The notes beneath the pieces are model-generated. The model saw only the letters and a program-made list of their open reading frames with translations, had not been told where the DNA came from and ran no database searches. A program made the position numbers and the translations under genes. A DNA stretch of 64,000 bases from Ichthyophthirius multifiliis (taxonomy: Eukaryota; Ciliophora; Oligohymenophorea; Hymenostomatida). The stretch lies in NCBI RefSeq assembly GCF_000220395.1, contig NW_004085892.1, positions 1 to 64,000 of the forward strand. Direction: 5' to 3'. Positions 1-13,254 of the stretch are shown here, one piece after another. Within the stretch, counting starts at the first letter, position 1. The number at the start of each line of letters is the position of its first letter.

Positions 1-33
<33 letters not shown>

Positions 34-923
34 ATATTTATTTACAAATTAAAAGAGAAAAATTATATAATTATTTAATTTTAAATATTTATATATATAA
101 ATTTATATAAATATTATATATAAAGTAATAATATATATAATAAATATTTTATTTATCCAAAGAATAAATATTTTAAGATTTTTTATATTATAAAAAATAA
201 TTTATTTATATATATATTAAAAAGAATATAAATATATTTTAATTTTAATTTATATATTCATTAAATTTTAATTAAAAATTAATATAAATAAAAATAATAT
301 CATATTTTGTATAACATATTTATTTTTTAAATAAATAAATAATTTATATAAATTATATAATATTTTTTACTAAAAATTATAATAGTTAAAAAAAATGAAA
401 ATAAATTATATATAAATTCTAATTTTTTCATACATAAAATGAAAATATATAAATTTATTTAAATTTGTAAAATATAATAATATTAGTATTAAGATAATAT
501 TACATAATAATTTTACTATATATAAAATAATAAATATTTATATTAAAAAAAAATATAAATAAAATAAAATAAAAATTATAAATTTAATAGAAAATATTAT
601 ATATAAATAAATAATATAAAAAAAATATAAATATTTATTAAATTAATTAAAAAATTATTAACATAAATATTAAATTAAATTTAAAATATTCTTTATTATT
701 TTAAATATTGAAATAAAATAATATAAATATAATAAATCATAAAGTTATTAATAACAAAATTAAATGTATAAATATATAAATATATATACCTATTATTTTT
801 TTTAAATAATTTAACAATATAATAATTTAATATATCATGTAGAATGATTTATTATAAGATCATAATAATGAAATATTATAAAATATTAAATTAGTTAATC
901 AATAATAATTATTAAGAGATAAA
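1..923. other. AT-only intergenic DNA
   Basis: Almost purely A/T, beginning with a short (TA)n run at 1-38. I see no frame with protein-like composition. It is presumably the upstream flank of the cNMP-binding gene, with no recognisable promoter element. Confidence 0.6.
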
Positions 924-1997
924 ATGGAATTTTTTTGTCAGTTTTTTTTTTTTAAAGATATTGTTAAATCTAAACTTTTGTAAATAATATCTTATATGAA
1001 AATGCTAAATTATAATAAAGGAAATATAATTTATTAAGAAAATGAATTATCTGAAAATATTTATTTTATTCAAAACGGAGAAATATAAATCACTCAAAAT
1101 ATATAATTTAATGATAATTATTCATTTTAAGAGGATAAAATAAAAAGATTAAATATATCCTATTAAAAAAAATATTTAAAAAAATCTAAATAAAGAATAA
1201 ATGTTGCTTTATTATCTTATAATCAATGTTTTGGTGAATATGAAATTTTTAATAATATTTCATAAAGAGTTTAATAAGCATAATGTGTTTCTTAAAATGT
1301 TTAAGTATATTTTATTAATAAAGAAGTATATTTATATATATATTCATATTTTTATGTATATCTTAATATTATTATTTATTTATTTTAGAAATTTTTAAAT
1401 GCTATTAAATTAAATGGACAATCATTATAACAAATAAAAGATGAGGTCAATATTAAATATAAATGGAGAGAATATCGGATAAACTACAATTTTAAATATA
1501 ATTATTGCTTCAATTAATAAACTCCTTAGACTTAATTAACTTCTTCTTAAAATACTAATCAATATAAAATTATAATTTAAAAATAAAATTTTCATTAAAA
1601 TAATATTAAATAAATAAATTCCAATATATCTTTAAAATACAATTTTTTATAAAAGCTAGTTAATTATTCCGAAAAAAATAAATTTTATTACACTACTTTT
1701 ATTGAAGACAATAAGAAACCTAAAATTAACACTTAATAAATGTCTTTTTATATTCAAAGAGCTACATAAAATGTTCAAAAAAGCATTTCTTTTCCTAAAA
1801 GTTATAGCTTTAGAAATGAATATAGAAGTTTAAAAAAAATATAAACTAATTTTCTTACTAAAAATAGATTGATTCAATAAAAATAAATATAGGAATCTGC
1901 TTTAGCTTTTTTAATAAAATAAAAACAAAAATAAGTCAAGTAATAATATTAAGTTTTGACTAAAAAAATAGGTATATTAAAAACTTAAAAATCTTGA
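924..1997 (+). CDS. Cyclic-nucleotide-binding-domain protein
   Basis: Probable cNMP sensor of the CAP/PKA-regulatory fold. With TAA/TAG read as Gln, exon 1 (924-1325) and exon 2 (1389-1997) are joined by a 63-bp phase-0 GT..AG intron (1326-1388), giving about 336 residues. The domain shows the usual order: G-N-I-I-Y, then Y-F-I-Q-N-G-E, then C-F-G-E-Y-E-I-F, followed by an R-V-x-x-A-x-C stretch matching the phosphate-binding cassette and the next beta strand. The canonical cassette is FGE(x)AL..R(S/T)A, so ligand binding is likely but unproven. The C-terminal 150 residues are Q/N/K-rich and carry no recognised domain. The start at 924 is the first in-frame ATG, but the following F-rich stretch (phenylalanine run) is odd and the true start could be ATG 994-1000. 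Ciliates have many such proteins, including channel tails and orphan cNMP sensors; no channel precedes this one. Confidence 0.7.
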
Positions 1998-2124
1998 AAA
2001 AAAAACACAAAAAAAACAAATTTTAATAGATTTATTTTAATTAAATATATACAAAAAATATTAATAAAATAATTAATTAATATATAATATTATAATATAT
2101 ATTCATAAAAAAAAAAAAAAAAAT

Positions 2125-2994
2125 ATGGCAGAACGTAAAGTATTAATTAAATATTATCCCCCAGATTTTAATCCTGCGAAATTAATAAAAAATAAACGTC
2201 CAATAGATAAATAGGATAATGTTCGTATGATGCTTCCTATGACGTATTTTTATTTTATATAAGTAAATGTAATAAATATTATTTTTATAAAAAAAAATTA
2301 AATAGTGTTAGATGTAATACATGTGGTAATTATTTATCTATAGGAACAAAATTTAATATGAGAAAAGAAACGGTTTTAAATGAAAATTATTTAGGAATAA
2401 GAATTTATAGATTTTATTTAAAATGCACACATTGCTATACAGAAATAACATTTAAAACCGATCCGAAAAATCATGATTATGTACTAGAATATGGAGCAAC
2501 AAGAAACTATGAAGCATCTAGAGATAATGAAAAAGCGGAAGAAACACTAAAATAATTAAGGGATAATGATGAAGAAGTAAATAATTTGAATCAATAATAT
2601 ATATATATATAAAAAAAATTTATATATTGTTATAATTTTTATCAATAGGGAAATGCTATGAGATTTTTAGAAAATAGAACAATGGATAGCAAAAGGGAAT
2701 TATAAATATTAGACGCTTTAGATGAAATTAGACATAATAGCAAAAAAACACTTTATTTGACTCCTGAAGAATTAATAAAAAGAATGGTTGAATAACAAAT
2801 AAAAAATTAAATTTATGAAGAATTAGATGAAAATGAAAATCTTAAAATGTAGGATTTTAAAGAAAATTGTAAAATAAAAAGGATTTTAGATAATGAAAAT
2901 TAATAATAATAATTATAAATGGAAAATTTTTTTTAAATTAATAATACAAACAAAAATAATAATATTATAAATAATAATAATAATAATAATAATA

Positions 2995-3025
<31 letters not shown>

Positions 3026-3164
3026 AATGTAAAAAATTAATGAAAAGTAAAATTTTTAACATAAATTTATAAAAATTTAAAAAATTTCTGATAAAATTGA
3101 AAAAGTTGTTCCATTAAAATAATAATAAGTTGTTAATTACTCAAGTGATGATGATGATAATTGA
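2125..3164 (+). CDS. YJU2: Splicing factor YJU2 (CWC16/CCDC94 family)
   Basis: Spliceosomal step-I factor of the Prp19-associated Cwc16 family. Three exons (2125-2243, 2306-2576, 2649-3164) separated by 62- and 72-bp introns give 301 residues. The N-terminus M-A-E-R-K-V-L-x-K-Y-Y-P-P-D-F is diagnostic. The family zinc site follows as C-N-T-C-G in exon 2 and C-T-H-C-Y further on, then E-I-T-F-K-T-D-P and E-Y-G-A-T-R-N-Y. Exon 3 begins with the conserved [11 protein letters not shown] block. The C-terminus contains a poly-Asn run coded by an (AAT)n tract (about 2958-3024) and ends in an acidic D-D-D-D-N before TGA. Intron 1 splits the Thr codon before V-R-C-N-T-C. The family assignment is secure. 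Confidence 0.93.
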
Positions 3165-3694
3165 TTTTTTTTATATAAATAAATATTTTTTAAATTTTTT
3201 AATTTTTGTATGTTAATTAATTTTTTTTTATTAAAAATTATGATGTATAATATAATTATTTTTTTATTAAATTAATGATTTATTAAATTAAAAATAATAA
3301 TAATTTTTTTTTTTTAGTATTAATATTATATTAACAAGTGTATTTATAAAACTTTAAATAATTATTTTTATATATAAAACACTTTTTAAAAAATTATAAA
3401 TTCATTTATATATACAAATTAAAACATATATTATTTATATATAATAAAATTTTACAAAAATTTATTTAACAAATAATATTAATTTTTAAAATTTTATTAT
3501 TAATATAGATTTAATTTTTATTTAATGAAAAAAAAAAAAATTATTAAAAATATTTAATTTTGGTTTAAATTTATAAATAATTTTAAGAATCTTTATTAAT
3601 TAAATATATTAAAAATATTATTTTTTTTATAAATAAATAAAAATGTTTAAAAATAATATTTATTTAAGAAAATTTATATAAATATATTTTTATT
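3165..3694. other. Convergent intergenic region
   Basis: AT-rich DNA with poly-A and poly-T tracts between the 3' ends of YJU2 and the minus-strand membrane-protein gene. No coding signal is seen. Confidence 0.6.
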
Positions 3695-4162
3695 TCATTC
3701 TTTCTATTGTTTTTGTTGTTTTGCAATTTAAATTATTTCTTTCCACATCAGACATACTTATAATAAATGTTAAAATATATTTACTAATATATTAAAATAA
3801 ACAAACCCATATTTTACGTAATTATTATTTTAATTATTGCATTACACTAATTTATCTTATATAAAAATCCTGTCAAAATGTTTAGCTTTTACACAAAGAG
3901 TTATTAAAGCATATAAATAGGCTACAAAAAATACAAAATTTTTTAATTTAAATTTATGTTAATTAGTAAAATAATATCCTAAAGGAAATAATAATAAAAT
4001 TATTTAAGGTACTAATAATTAATAATAAGAATGGGAGCAATCAATTGCCAGATTTATAAATTAAATCATTCCTAAAAATGCAACTATTACACATAATATT
4101 AGATTTAATAATCCGAATGTATTTTCAATTTAAACTTATTATAATTAATTTGGCTATTACAT
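3695..4162 (-). CDS. Small four-helix membrane protein, unknown family
   Basis: Intronless reading of 155 residues from ATG 4162 to TGA 3695. It starts with a Q-rich soluble segment of about 15 residues. Roughly four hydrophobic stretches follow: near residues 18-38 (L-N-L-I-L-C-V-I-V-A-F-L-G-M), 50-64 (L-V-P-Q-I-I-L-L-L-F-P-L-G-Y), 75-92 (F-V-F-F-V-A-Y-L-Y-A-L-I-T-L) and 125-145. It ends in a basic Q/K tail. Three Cys/His residues lie in loops. I do not recognise the family. A 62-bp GT..AG stretch inside the last third could be spliced, but the unspliced frame closes naturally at TGA, so I keep it unspliced. Confidence 0.55.
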
Positions 4163-7002
4163 ATTTTTTTTATTTAATATTATTATTTATTTTATTTTTA
4201 TACATATTATTATTTTTATTATAATTAAATACTTTTTTTTATCAATTCTTATTTTTAACTTTATCAAAAATATAATAATTAAAGATAAAAAATAAAATAA
4301 AATAAAATAATGAATCAACAAAATTTTAAAATTTTGATATTTATATTAAAAAAAATTATAATAAAAAAGAAAAATATTTTAAGTCTTGATTCTTTTTTTA
4401 TAATACAATATTAGGTATTTATAAGGATTTTAACTAATTATTTTATATTGAATATTTAAATTAACAAAAAATTAAATTAGATAATTAAAAGTAAAATTTG
4501 AAAAATAATATTGAATATATTACTAAATATAACTAACTACATATAATTAAATAAAACTAAATATGTGATAATATTATATAAAAAGTATATAATATAATTA
4601 TATTTATAAAATAATAAAATTATATAATAAAGGCCTGCTAAATAAACAAACTTTTAATAAAAGGGAGTAAATATTATATTATATATATATACTTTATTTT
4701 TTAATTAATGAAAATATTGATTATAATTTTTATTTAATTTATAAAAAACTAAATAATTAAAATTAATTTATTACTAAATATTATAATAATATTAATATTA
4801 TTTTTTAATGAATTAAATTCATTCGATTTTTATTTTATTTTTATATTTTAATATGCATTTTTAAAATATTTTATTTATTTTAAGTAAATATATATCCTAA
4901 ACTATTATTATACATTAATTTTAAAATGTTTTAATCTCAAAAGATACCAATTTATAATTTTTGGTTTATTATTTATATAAATACAATCTGGTATTTCTCT
5001 TATTTATTAAAGATTCTTCAATATCCATTTTAACACATATTTTCAATAAAATATCTTTTTTTTAAAATAAGTATTATTTTTACATATAATATCTGACTTA
5101 TTTTACCTTATATTTTTAGTTATTTTAATTATATATTTTTTAGTTTCTATTTTATCTATCTTTCTTTAGTATATTTATAATTTTCAATTATATATAAACT
5201 CACTATTATAGTAATTTATATTCATTTCTATTTTTTGATATATTTATTTATCAGAAAATTAATTTTTTAATATTTTATTCTATTATTTAGTTTTTACTAA
5301 AATTTTATTTGTAATTGAAATCAATGTTTTATTATATCTATGAACATAAAGTTCTGGGATAATTAGTATTTAAGTATTAATTTACAACATATTGAGAATT
5401 AGCTTAAATATTTATTTATATAATAAATATAGACTAGTTTAAGAAGATAATACAATTAAAAATCAGTGTTTTCAAAAAGAAATTACTACGTTTATTAAAT
5501 TATAATAAAATAATTTTAGGATTATAAAATTTATTAAAAGAATTTGTGAAAATTAATTAATTTTAAAGACTTTATAGATTTAATATAGTACTTTATATGT
5601 ATTTTTAATTAGTAAAATTTTATCATTTTAATATCATAAGATATTTTATTATACATATTATTTGAAAATTTAATAATAATAAAGAATTTTGATTTTTATT
5701 AATCTTTAAATAAATTAAATTAGGCATTTTTTATTTATTAAACAATAAATATATATTCTTATTTTTATTTTTTTTCTGAAATAAAATTATTATTAAATAT
5801 TTTTAATTTATAGTTACATATATTAATAGATTTTTTTTTTTTTTTTCTTAATATTTTATAAAGTATTTATTTATTAAAAAGATAAAAATTAAATATTAAA
5901 CAATTATTAATATGATTTAATATTGTGAATAATAAACAAGTATATTCATTCTTTAAATAAAAAATTATATTGAAATAAGTTATTCATTAAAATAATTATA
6001 TATATATTAATAAAATTCAATAATGTTTTATATTAAAATTAATAGAAATTATTTTTGTATTTAAATTTTTGTAAAATATATAGTTTAATTCAAATAGTCT
6101 TAATTTATTTTATCTTTATAAATGATAAAATATAATTTTTATACCGATGAAAATATTTATTTTAACATTTAAAATCTTATATCCATTATTTAATTATTTT
6201 TTAATTTAGACTATGGATATTATTTGATTTTTTTTTTTTAAAAAAAATAATTTATTTTTAATCAAAATAAAAAATATAGAAAAATAAAATATATGTGTGT
6301 ATTAGATTCAAAAATAATATTTAATAAATAAATATATATTTAAATTAAATAAAAATATTTATATAATATTTTTAAGTTTATTTATATTTTATTTTATACT
6401 TTTCAATTTTTTTTTTATGTTAGAAATATGTAATTTTTAAGGATAAAAACAATAAAAAATAATAAGTATTCATTAAATAATTATGATAATAAATTTTATA
6501 TTTAAAAATAAATTATAATAAATTTAATAATAAAAAAAATATATTTAAAAATATTTATTTTAAATAAAATAAATTAATTTAATCTAAAATATCTAAAATT
6601 ATATTTAAAGCTATTTTATGAATTATCATAATGTTTTAATCTTTTAAAAAAATAGAAAAAAAATAATTATTTTAATCTAAATCTTTTAAAATTACAGTTT
6701 AAATTTATTAGTAAAAAAAAAAAAAAAATATAAAAATATATTCTAAAATAATTATTAATTAATAAAAATAGAAAATTATTTAAATATTAATTATTTTATA
6801 TATGTTTTTATCATTAAAAAAAAATATAAATTAAAATAACTTAACTATATTTATATTTTTAATTTATAAGTCTAAAATTATATATTTATTATTTTAATTT
6901 TACTTTTACTAAAAATTATTAAATAAAAAGAAATTTTCATATTTATTTATATATTGTTTGTTATATATTTAATTAAAAATACAAACAAAAAATAATAATA
7001 AT
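4163..7002. other. 2.8-kb gene-poor AT-rich region
   Basis: No supported gene. Weak open stretches occur, for example minus strand around 4800-5060 and plus strand around 5398-5680, about 85-110 codons without TGA. With TGA as the only stop such lengths arise by chance in this composition, and no domain or codon signal supports them. Decayed coding sequence is possible. Confidence 0.45.
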
Positions 7003-7904
7003 ATGATTATGCAAAAATATATAAACAACATATAAGAAGAGTTATTAAAATAAAATATAATATAAGAAAGTGATAATTAAAATCAAAATAATAATGAATT
7101 TTCTTGTAAAAAAAAAAAAAAAATTATTATATAAATATATAATATATATTTATTAATTTATATATAAAAAAACAAATTAAAAAAGCCAAACAATTTCTAA
7201 ATGATAATAGCGAAGATAAATAAAACGATTAATATTTACTATTAATAGACATGAAAATACATGATTAAAATTATTTGTAAAATATTTATTGTGTTTTAGT
7301 AAATTAATAAACTAAATAGTTAGTAAATATAAATAATTATAAAATCGGTAATACAGACACTAACCGTTAATTAAGAATAGCCTAAAAGGACATACAAGAG
7401 ATTTTAAAAGCGTACGACAAAAACTAAAACTTAATAATAATATATCCTAAAAAGCAAATAGCAAATGCTTTGTTTTAGATTTTATAAAAAAATAGATTTA
7501 CTGAAAATGAATTATTATTTACCAAAAATTACATAAGCTTAAGTTAAATATTTCCAAAGCAATATGTCTAAAAGGATTCTATACAATTTAAATAATTACT
7601 AAACCTTTTCGATTTTGAATAAGAAAAAGGATTATCAAAATAAATTTAGGGGATAAAATAAAGCATAAATTAAGATTATACAGATTAGTATAAATTTAAT
7701 AATTAACAATTTTATTTTAATTTAGTTTTGAAGTTAATAGACTGTGGGTTTAAATTTAACTAAAATTGCAAAGTTTCACACAAACATAACATTCCAGAAG
7801 TACTAAAAGAGTAAAACAGAAAATTAATAAACCAAATTCTTTAACAAAATACAAATAGTAATAAAAAATTCTCTTAATTAACAAAAACACCCTATAAAAC
7901 ACAC

Positions 7905-7942
<38 letters not shown>

Positions 7943-9296
7943 TTCCTTATATAATTAAACAAACGAAAAAGAATAATCTATTTAAAATACAAATAGTAAA
8001 AACTAAAGCCTTTAACAATAATAATAAAATTAAATTAATGGAAAATGCAGACAATTATAAATTCATGAACAAATAGAATAATAAAGTTTAGAACTACAGG
8101 CATAACTATAGGAAAATCAAAAAAATAATCCTTTAGATATTTTATTTGTAATAGACTATGAATGTAATTAACCTGGATATGAAATAATAGAATTTCCAAT
8201 AGTAGTATTAGATTTGAAAAAAAGATGCATAATAGACAAATATCATACATATATACAACCTACATTATATTAAAAAATAAACCCTTATATATAAAGACTA
8301 ACTGGAATAACCCAAATAAACTTACAAAAAGCTCCCACATTTATAAATGCGATAAAAGAAATAGAGACTTTTTTAGATAAGTACAAAGAATATAATGGCT
8401 GTATATTATACGATTGTTCTAGCGATTGTAAATATTTAAAAAACGAATTCATTTCTAAAAACTATTTACCAGGAAATTAAATGTTCTATAAATATATAAA
8501 TTTAAGGAATGTTTTTCCTTTAGAAATAAGTGGGGGAGTAATAAACAAATCACTATCTCATGCTTAATAAATTCTCTAGTTAGAATTTTAAGGACATAAA
8601 CATAGAGGAATTGATGACGCTATAAATTAAGCTAATATTTGCCTAGAATTAATCAAAAGAGGTTTTGTTTTTTCCACTTTTATGATTCAACCATAATTTT
8701 TGAAAGAATAACCAAAATAATGTGTTTAGAATAATTTTTTTAATATGTATTAATATAATAAGTATTTTTTAATTATTTAATTAAAATAACTTGATGAAAA
8801 TAATACAGGATTGGTTTAATTTCATTCTTTTTTATTTCAAAAAAAAGATAATTTTAATTAAGCATTTTTTGTTGATGAATCTTTATTTTTTTTTGATTTT
8901 AATAACTTTAATCTAAATTAAAATTTTTATTAAGAATTTTCGATTTATTTAAAAAAATTTAATTTAAATAGAAATTAGACTGCTTTTGTACTTCTTAATT
9001 TTGATAAAAAAGCTTACCTATAATTTCAAAAAGACCATAAAATATCGAATTTTGAAAAAGATATTCTTTTTAATGATAAAGTGGTTTATATTGAATAATA
9101 ATTCGTTGATTTTTCAGGATTCAAAAATCCTTCTTGGACTGATTAATAAAATGAAAATATTGATATTTTATAGTTAATTTAAGATAGGGATTTACTTCTC
9201 TTATTTTTTAATTATATATTAGTTAATAAGAAAAAACTTTAGGAATATTAAGAAATGGCACTTTACTTATAATATATAAAAAATAAAAACGAGTGA
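7003..9296 (+). CDS. ERI1-type DEDDh 3'-5' exonuclease with extra degenerate copies of the fold
   Basis: Probable RNA-trimming exonuclease. Exon 1 (7003-7105) and exon 2 (7186-9296), joined over an 80-bp phase-1 intron, give 737 residues. The central domain, about residues 350-550, carries all ERI1/3'hExo landmarks. These are V-I-D-Y-E-C (motif I, D-x-E), I-L-Y-D-C-S-S-D (motif II Asp) and H-R-G-I-D-D-A-I-N (motif III H....D with the DDA.N signature). Before it, residues about 45-235 begin L-L-L-I-D-M-K and end V-L-K-L-I-D-C-G-F, which tracks the start and end of the active domain but without the acids or His. A third stretch after the active domain may also be a remnant fold. A poly-Gln run coded by TAA repeats (about 7909-7941) separates the copies. 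It converges on a paralogue at 9547-12953. In animals and yeasts ERI1 relatives trim histone mRNA 3' ends, 5.8S rRNA or siRNAs; the substrate here is unknown. Confidence 0.8.
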
Positions 9297-9546
9297 TGTT
9301 TTATTAGTGTTTAATCAAAATTATAATTTTTAAATAAATAAAAATAAAAATATTATAAAATATATATAAAAAAAAAAAAATTAAATAAAGGCATTTTTGG
9401 TTTAAAAATAAAAATAAGTAAACAAATAAAATAACAAAAATAATATATATATATATTTTTTTTTATTTTATTTTTTAAAATATTTAAACAAAAAAATAAT
9501 TATTAAATAAATTAAAAATTAAAAAAAAAATTAATTTAATTAAAAT

Positions 9547-10698
9547 TCAATTTTTGAAATTTTTTATAGTTAAGTATTAGAAAAACTATTTAAAATCAAT
9601 ATTTTAATCATTTAAACATAAAAAAACATCTTAATTATTTAAAAAATAATTTTCAATATCTTCGTAAAGAATAATTAATTATTAATTATTAAAATTTAAA
9701 CTCTAAACGTTTCCATTATATAACAAATTAAAAAATTATTCAATAAAAATACTATCTTCTTCCAAACTAAAAATTGTGAATTTTTAATTCTTATCTAAGT
9801 TTAGATTATTTAAAAACTAATATAAATAAGAAATACTTTTTTAATTATAAAAAAATGTCTTATGACTACCCGAAATATTAATCTTTTAAAAATACTAAAA
9901 GCTGAATTTACAATCAAGTAAATTCATTTATTTATTACGATGTTTTACATGAAAAATAAAAAATGTTTCACTAAACTCTTAGGCAATTTATATTTCTTTG
10001 TAAAAAATATTTAAATTTTCTAAAAAATAATTAAATTAAATCATCTAATTATTAAACTTTAATCCAATCTAGACTAAAACTCTCAATAAACAGCACATAT
10101 TTCTTGCATAATCAAGTTCTCTGAATTTCTTTCCCTACCATTTTATATTGAACATATTTAAACCTTATAAAATATCAGTTATAGGTGGATTATGGATAAT
10201 CTAAAGATTAATAAAAGTATAAAAAATTTAAATATTAGGGACAATTCTTTAATTAATAAATTCGTTAAAAAGTAAAAAATATCATATTAGGATTCGTAAA
10301 TAATAGCACAAGAATAATTATCAATATAAGATTTGATAAACTTACAGATATTTAAAAAAACATTCAAAAATGAAAATTAATTTTAATGGTTAATATATTA
10401 ATGATATTCTTCTATTATTTATGTTCTTTCTATATTATAAGCAATAATAGGAAATTCGATAATTTGCTAATTTTCTTTATAAAATTAAAATTAATATTTT
10501 ATAACAAATAATATCTCGAAATCGTATATTTATTTTTAAATATTATTTTAATATTAAAATACAGTTTGATTATTTTTTAGTAATAATTCCAAAATTTGTA
10601 TTTTGCTTGCGTTAGGAAAGTGATTAATATAACATTATATTTAAGTATTTTATCTATCAATAAACGAAATTTCTTCGTACATTTTATCAGAACATAAA

Positions 10699-10733
<35 letters not shown>

Positions 10734-12953
10734 TTAATATTATTATTAATATTATTTTTATCTTTACATTTATTAAATATCCTCTTTACTATTTAAAGCT
10801 ATTTAATCTATACTATTTTTATATTTATTTTTTACATATTTATATTTTACTTTTTTTTCTTAATTTTATTACGTTTATTACTATTATAATTTTTATTTTT
10901 TTTAATAAATTACTTTATTTTAGATATTTTTTTATTATTAATATTCATATTTTTAATTTATTTTTTTATTTTATATATTATTATTTTTTTAATCCATATA
11001 ATTATTTTAAAATATTTCTTTATCAGATTCTTATTAATTATTATTACTATTTTCTTTTTGAATATTTAAAAAATCAATATTATTTATATTATTATTAATT
11101 TGTTAATTATTATCTCTATCTTAAAAAAATAATCCAATATCTTATTAATTCACATTTTAGTCTTGAATCTCATAATTATTTTTAGTCTCAATTTCTTCAC
11201 ATTTATTAATAATATGCGTATTATTAGTTGTTTAAGTAATTTCATTATTATATATATTAAATTCGTCTTAATTATTTGCTATATTTGAAATATTACTTTT
11301 ATTATTGTCTTATCTTTCAGATTAAATGCTTTTATTATTTTCATTATACAATACTTTTTTATTATATAAATTTTAACATTTCTCATCATTTTTATCTTTA
11401 TTATTTAAGGAAAATTCCCATTTGCACAAATTTTCATTACTTTAATAATTATTTTTAGAATTTTATTATAAATTATAATTTGAATCTATTTATTAACTTT
11501 CGTCTAAATGATTTACATTGATATTTTTTTAAAATTAATGAGCTTATTGATTACTTTTTTATTAAACAAGGTTTACATTATTATTATTTTTATGATTTTA
11601 TTAATTTTAAATTTAAATTGAATTAAAAGAAGGATTTTATTAAATAAAAAATGAATCTGTACAGTTATTTTATTTCAATATAATATTATCACCTATTTAT
11701 GTTTCTATTATTTCTTTATATAATTGACTATTATTTCTTTTTTGGATTTCAAAACTTTATTATAGTTAATTTTCTTGTATTTAATTCTCAGAATTTTAGT
11801 ATTAAAATTATTAAGATAAAAATATAGGGAATTATTATAAATTTTATTTTTCATCTGTATTTTAGGTGTTTTATATTTAGTATTTTTACAATTGATTATT
11901 TTTATTTTCTAAGTTTTTTTATATTTTTTTTTCCTTTTATTTTTATTTTAAATAAACATAGTTATATAATGAATAAATATATATTTTATTTACCTATGGA
12001 TTAATATCAATTTATATTAATCCTTAAAGCTTTTAAATAACTTCATAAGAAAAAATATCGCTTGAATTTTAAATTGATGAAAATTAATTTTTCAAATGAT
12101 TGCTTTCACTTTCAAGTAAATCAAATTTATTTTTTTAATCAAAAATAAATTTTTCTAATTCCGACTATTATTTTTAAATAAAATTTTATAATTCTTTTTC
12201 TTTATTTTTTTAATAATTTTCTATATTCAAATTATTTAAAGTATGAATATCATTAATTTATTATTATATTTTTTAATTATTTTCTTTTATTTATTCTACG
12301 ATTTAATTTACTTAGTTTATCAAAAATATATTTTATTCACCTTTTTATTGTTATTAATTAATATTTTTTTTTTTAATAAATTTCTTTATATAGTCTTTCA
12401 TTAACTTTTTTTTCTCTTAATCAAATATTTATTCATTATTAAAATATATTTTTTAGGAGCTTATTACTAGTATTAATTGTACTAAATTAATTAATGTTTT
12501 ACTTTCAAAATAAGAAAGTATTTAGATTTTCTAATGAATATTATTGATGTCATATTTATTTTAAATTTATTCTAAAACATTTACATAAAATAAATCTTTA
12601 GAGTATTCTATAGGCAGCATTTCGTCCATTATTATTGCTTACTAACTTATTGTTTTTGCTTATTCAAAGTTTTCCTTTTCTATTAATTGCTTACTTTTTG
12701 ATGATTTATAGATGTAAATAATATTTTCTGATTTTATTAATATTTTAACCCTTTATATTATGGTATTTAAATGTGCTTAGAAATCTGTACAATTATTAAC
12801 TATAAATAATGTGTGTTCAATTATCTTTTAATTAGCTTAATCTATTAATACAAAATATATTTAATTTAACTTTTTATCTTCTTTTAATTTAAAAGCTAAA
12901 ACACACAACAGAGGAGGGGCATTATTATTGTTAATATGTAACTATTTTTTCAT
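9547..12953 (-). CDS. ERI1-like exonuclease paralogue, catalytically degenerate, one frameshift
   Basis: About 1130 residues, running from ATG 12953 to TGA 9547, in one open frame until about 10265, where the frame must shift by one base. Before the shift: L-L-C-V-L-A-F-K...I-Y-F-V-L-I-D (an N-terminal degenerate exonuclease-like module), coiled coil, a long N/Q-rich linker with poly-Gln, then a possible CUE/UBA-like helix set (N-H-F-P-N-A-S-K-I). The ERI1-like domain follows as L-F-V-I-K-Y-Q-F...I-I-E-F-P-I-I-A-Y-N and A-I-I-Y-E-S-Q. After the shift it resumes with F-Y-T-F-I-N-L-Q and K-K-F-R-E-L-D-Y-A-R-N. Compared with the plus-strand paralogue, motif I D-Y-E is K-Y-Q, motif II D is E/S and the motif III His is Phe, so nuclease activity looks lost. 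The missing base lies in TTCGTTAA (10261-10268). It could be a sequence error, because the 240 residues after it stay well conserved. The protein-like plus-strand frames here are shadows. Confidence 0.72.
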
Positions 12954-13018
12954 ATTTTATTTAAAAAAATATATATATATATTGAGTATAAATATTAAAA
13001 AAATTGTATATATAATAA

Positions 13019-13022
<4 letters not shown>

Positions 13023-13072
<50 letters not shown>
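13023..13072. repeat. (TA)n microsatellite
   Basis: About 25 uninterrupted TA units in the 300-bp intergenic gap between the minus-strand ERI1-like gene start and the 3' end of the phosphatase gene. Confidence 0.9.
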
Positions 13073-13074
<2 letters not shown>

Positions 13075-13254
13075 TTCTAAAATAAATCAAAATAACGTGT
13101 GTTTAATTATTAAAGCAAACATAAATATAATATATAATTAAATTTAAAAGAAAAATAAAAGATATAATAAATAGAAATCATTTAATATTTTTAATAAAAA
13201 ATAAAAAAAATATAATAAAATCTTAAATTTTTATAATTAAAAATTTATATTCTT

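Noticed and set aside
2358-2555. Short standalone plus-strand protein of 65 residues
   Set aside because: It is the middle exon of YJU2 truncated by a TAA that encodes Gln.
4800-5680. Weak open frames on both strands suggestive of a gene
   Set aside because: With TGA as only stop, 85-110 open codons are expected by chance here; no motif or intron pattern supports them.
9600-10404. Long plus-strand open frame of up to 300 codons and a second protein-like plus frame with in-frame TGAs (possible UGA recoding)
   Set aside because: Both are shadows of the minus-strand ERI1-like paralogue, whose frame shows real homology to the neighbouring gene.
10700-10740. (TTA)n stretch as intergenic microsatellite
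   Set aside because: It is the reverse complement of a TAA-coded poly-Gln run in the minus-strand ERI1-like paralogue.
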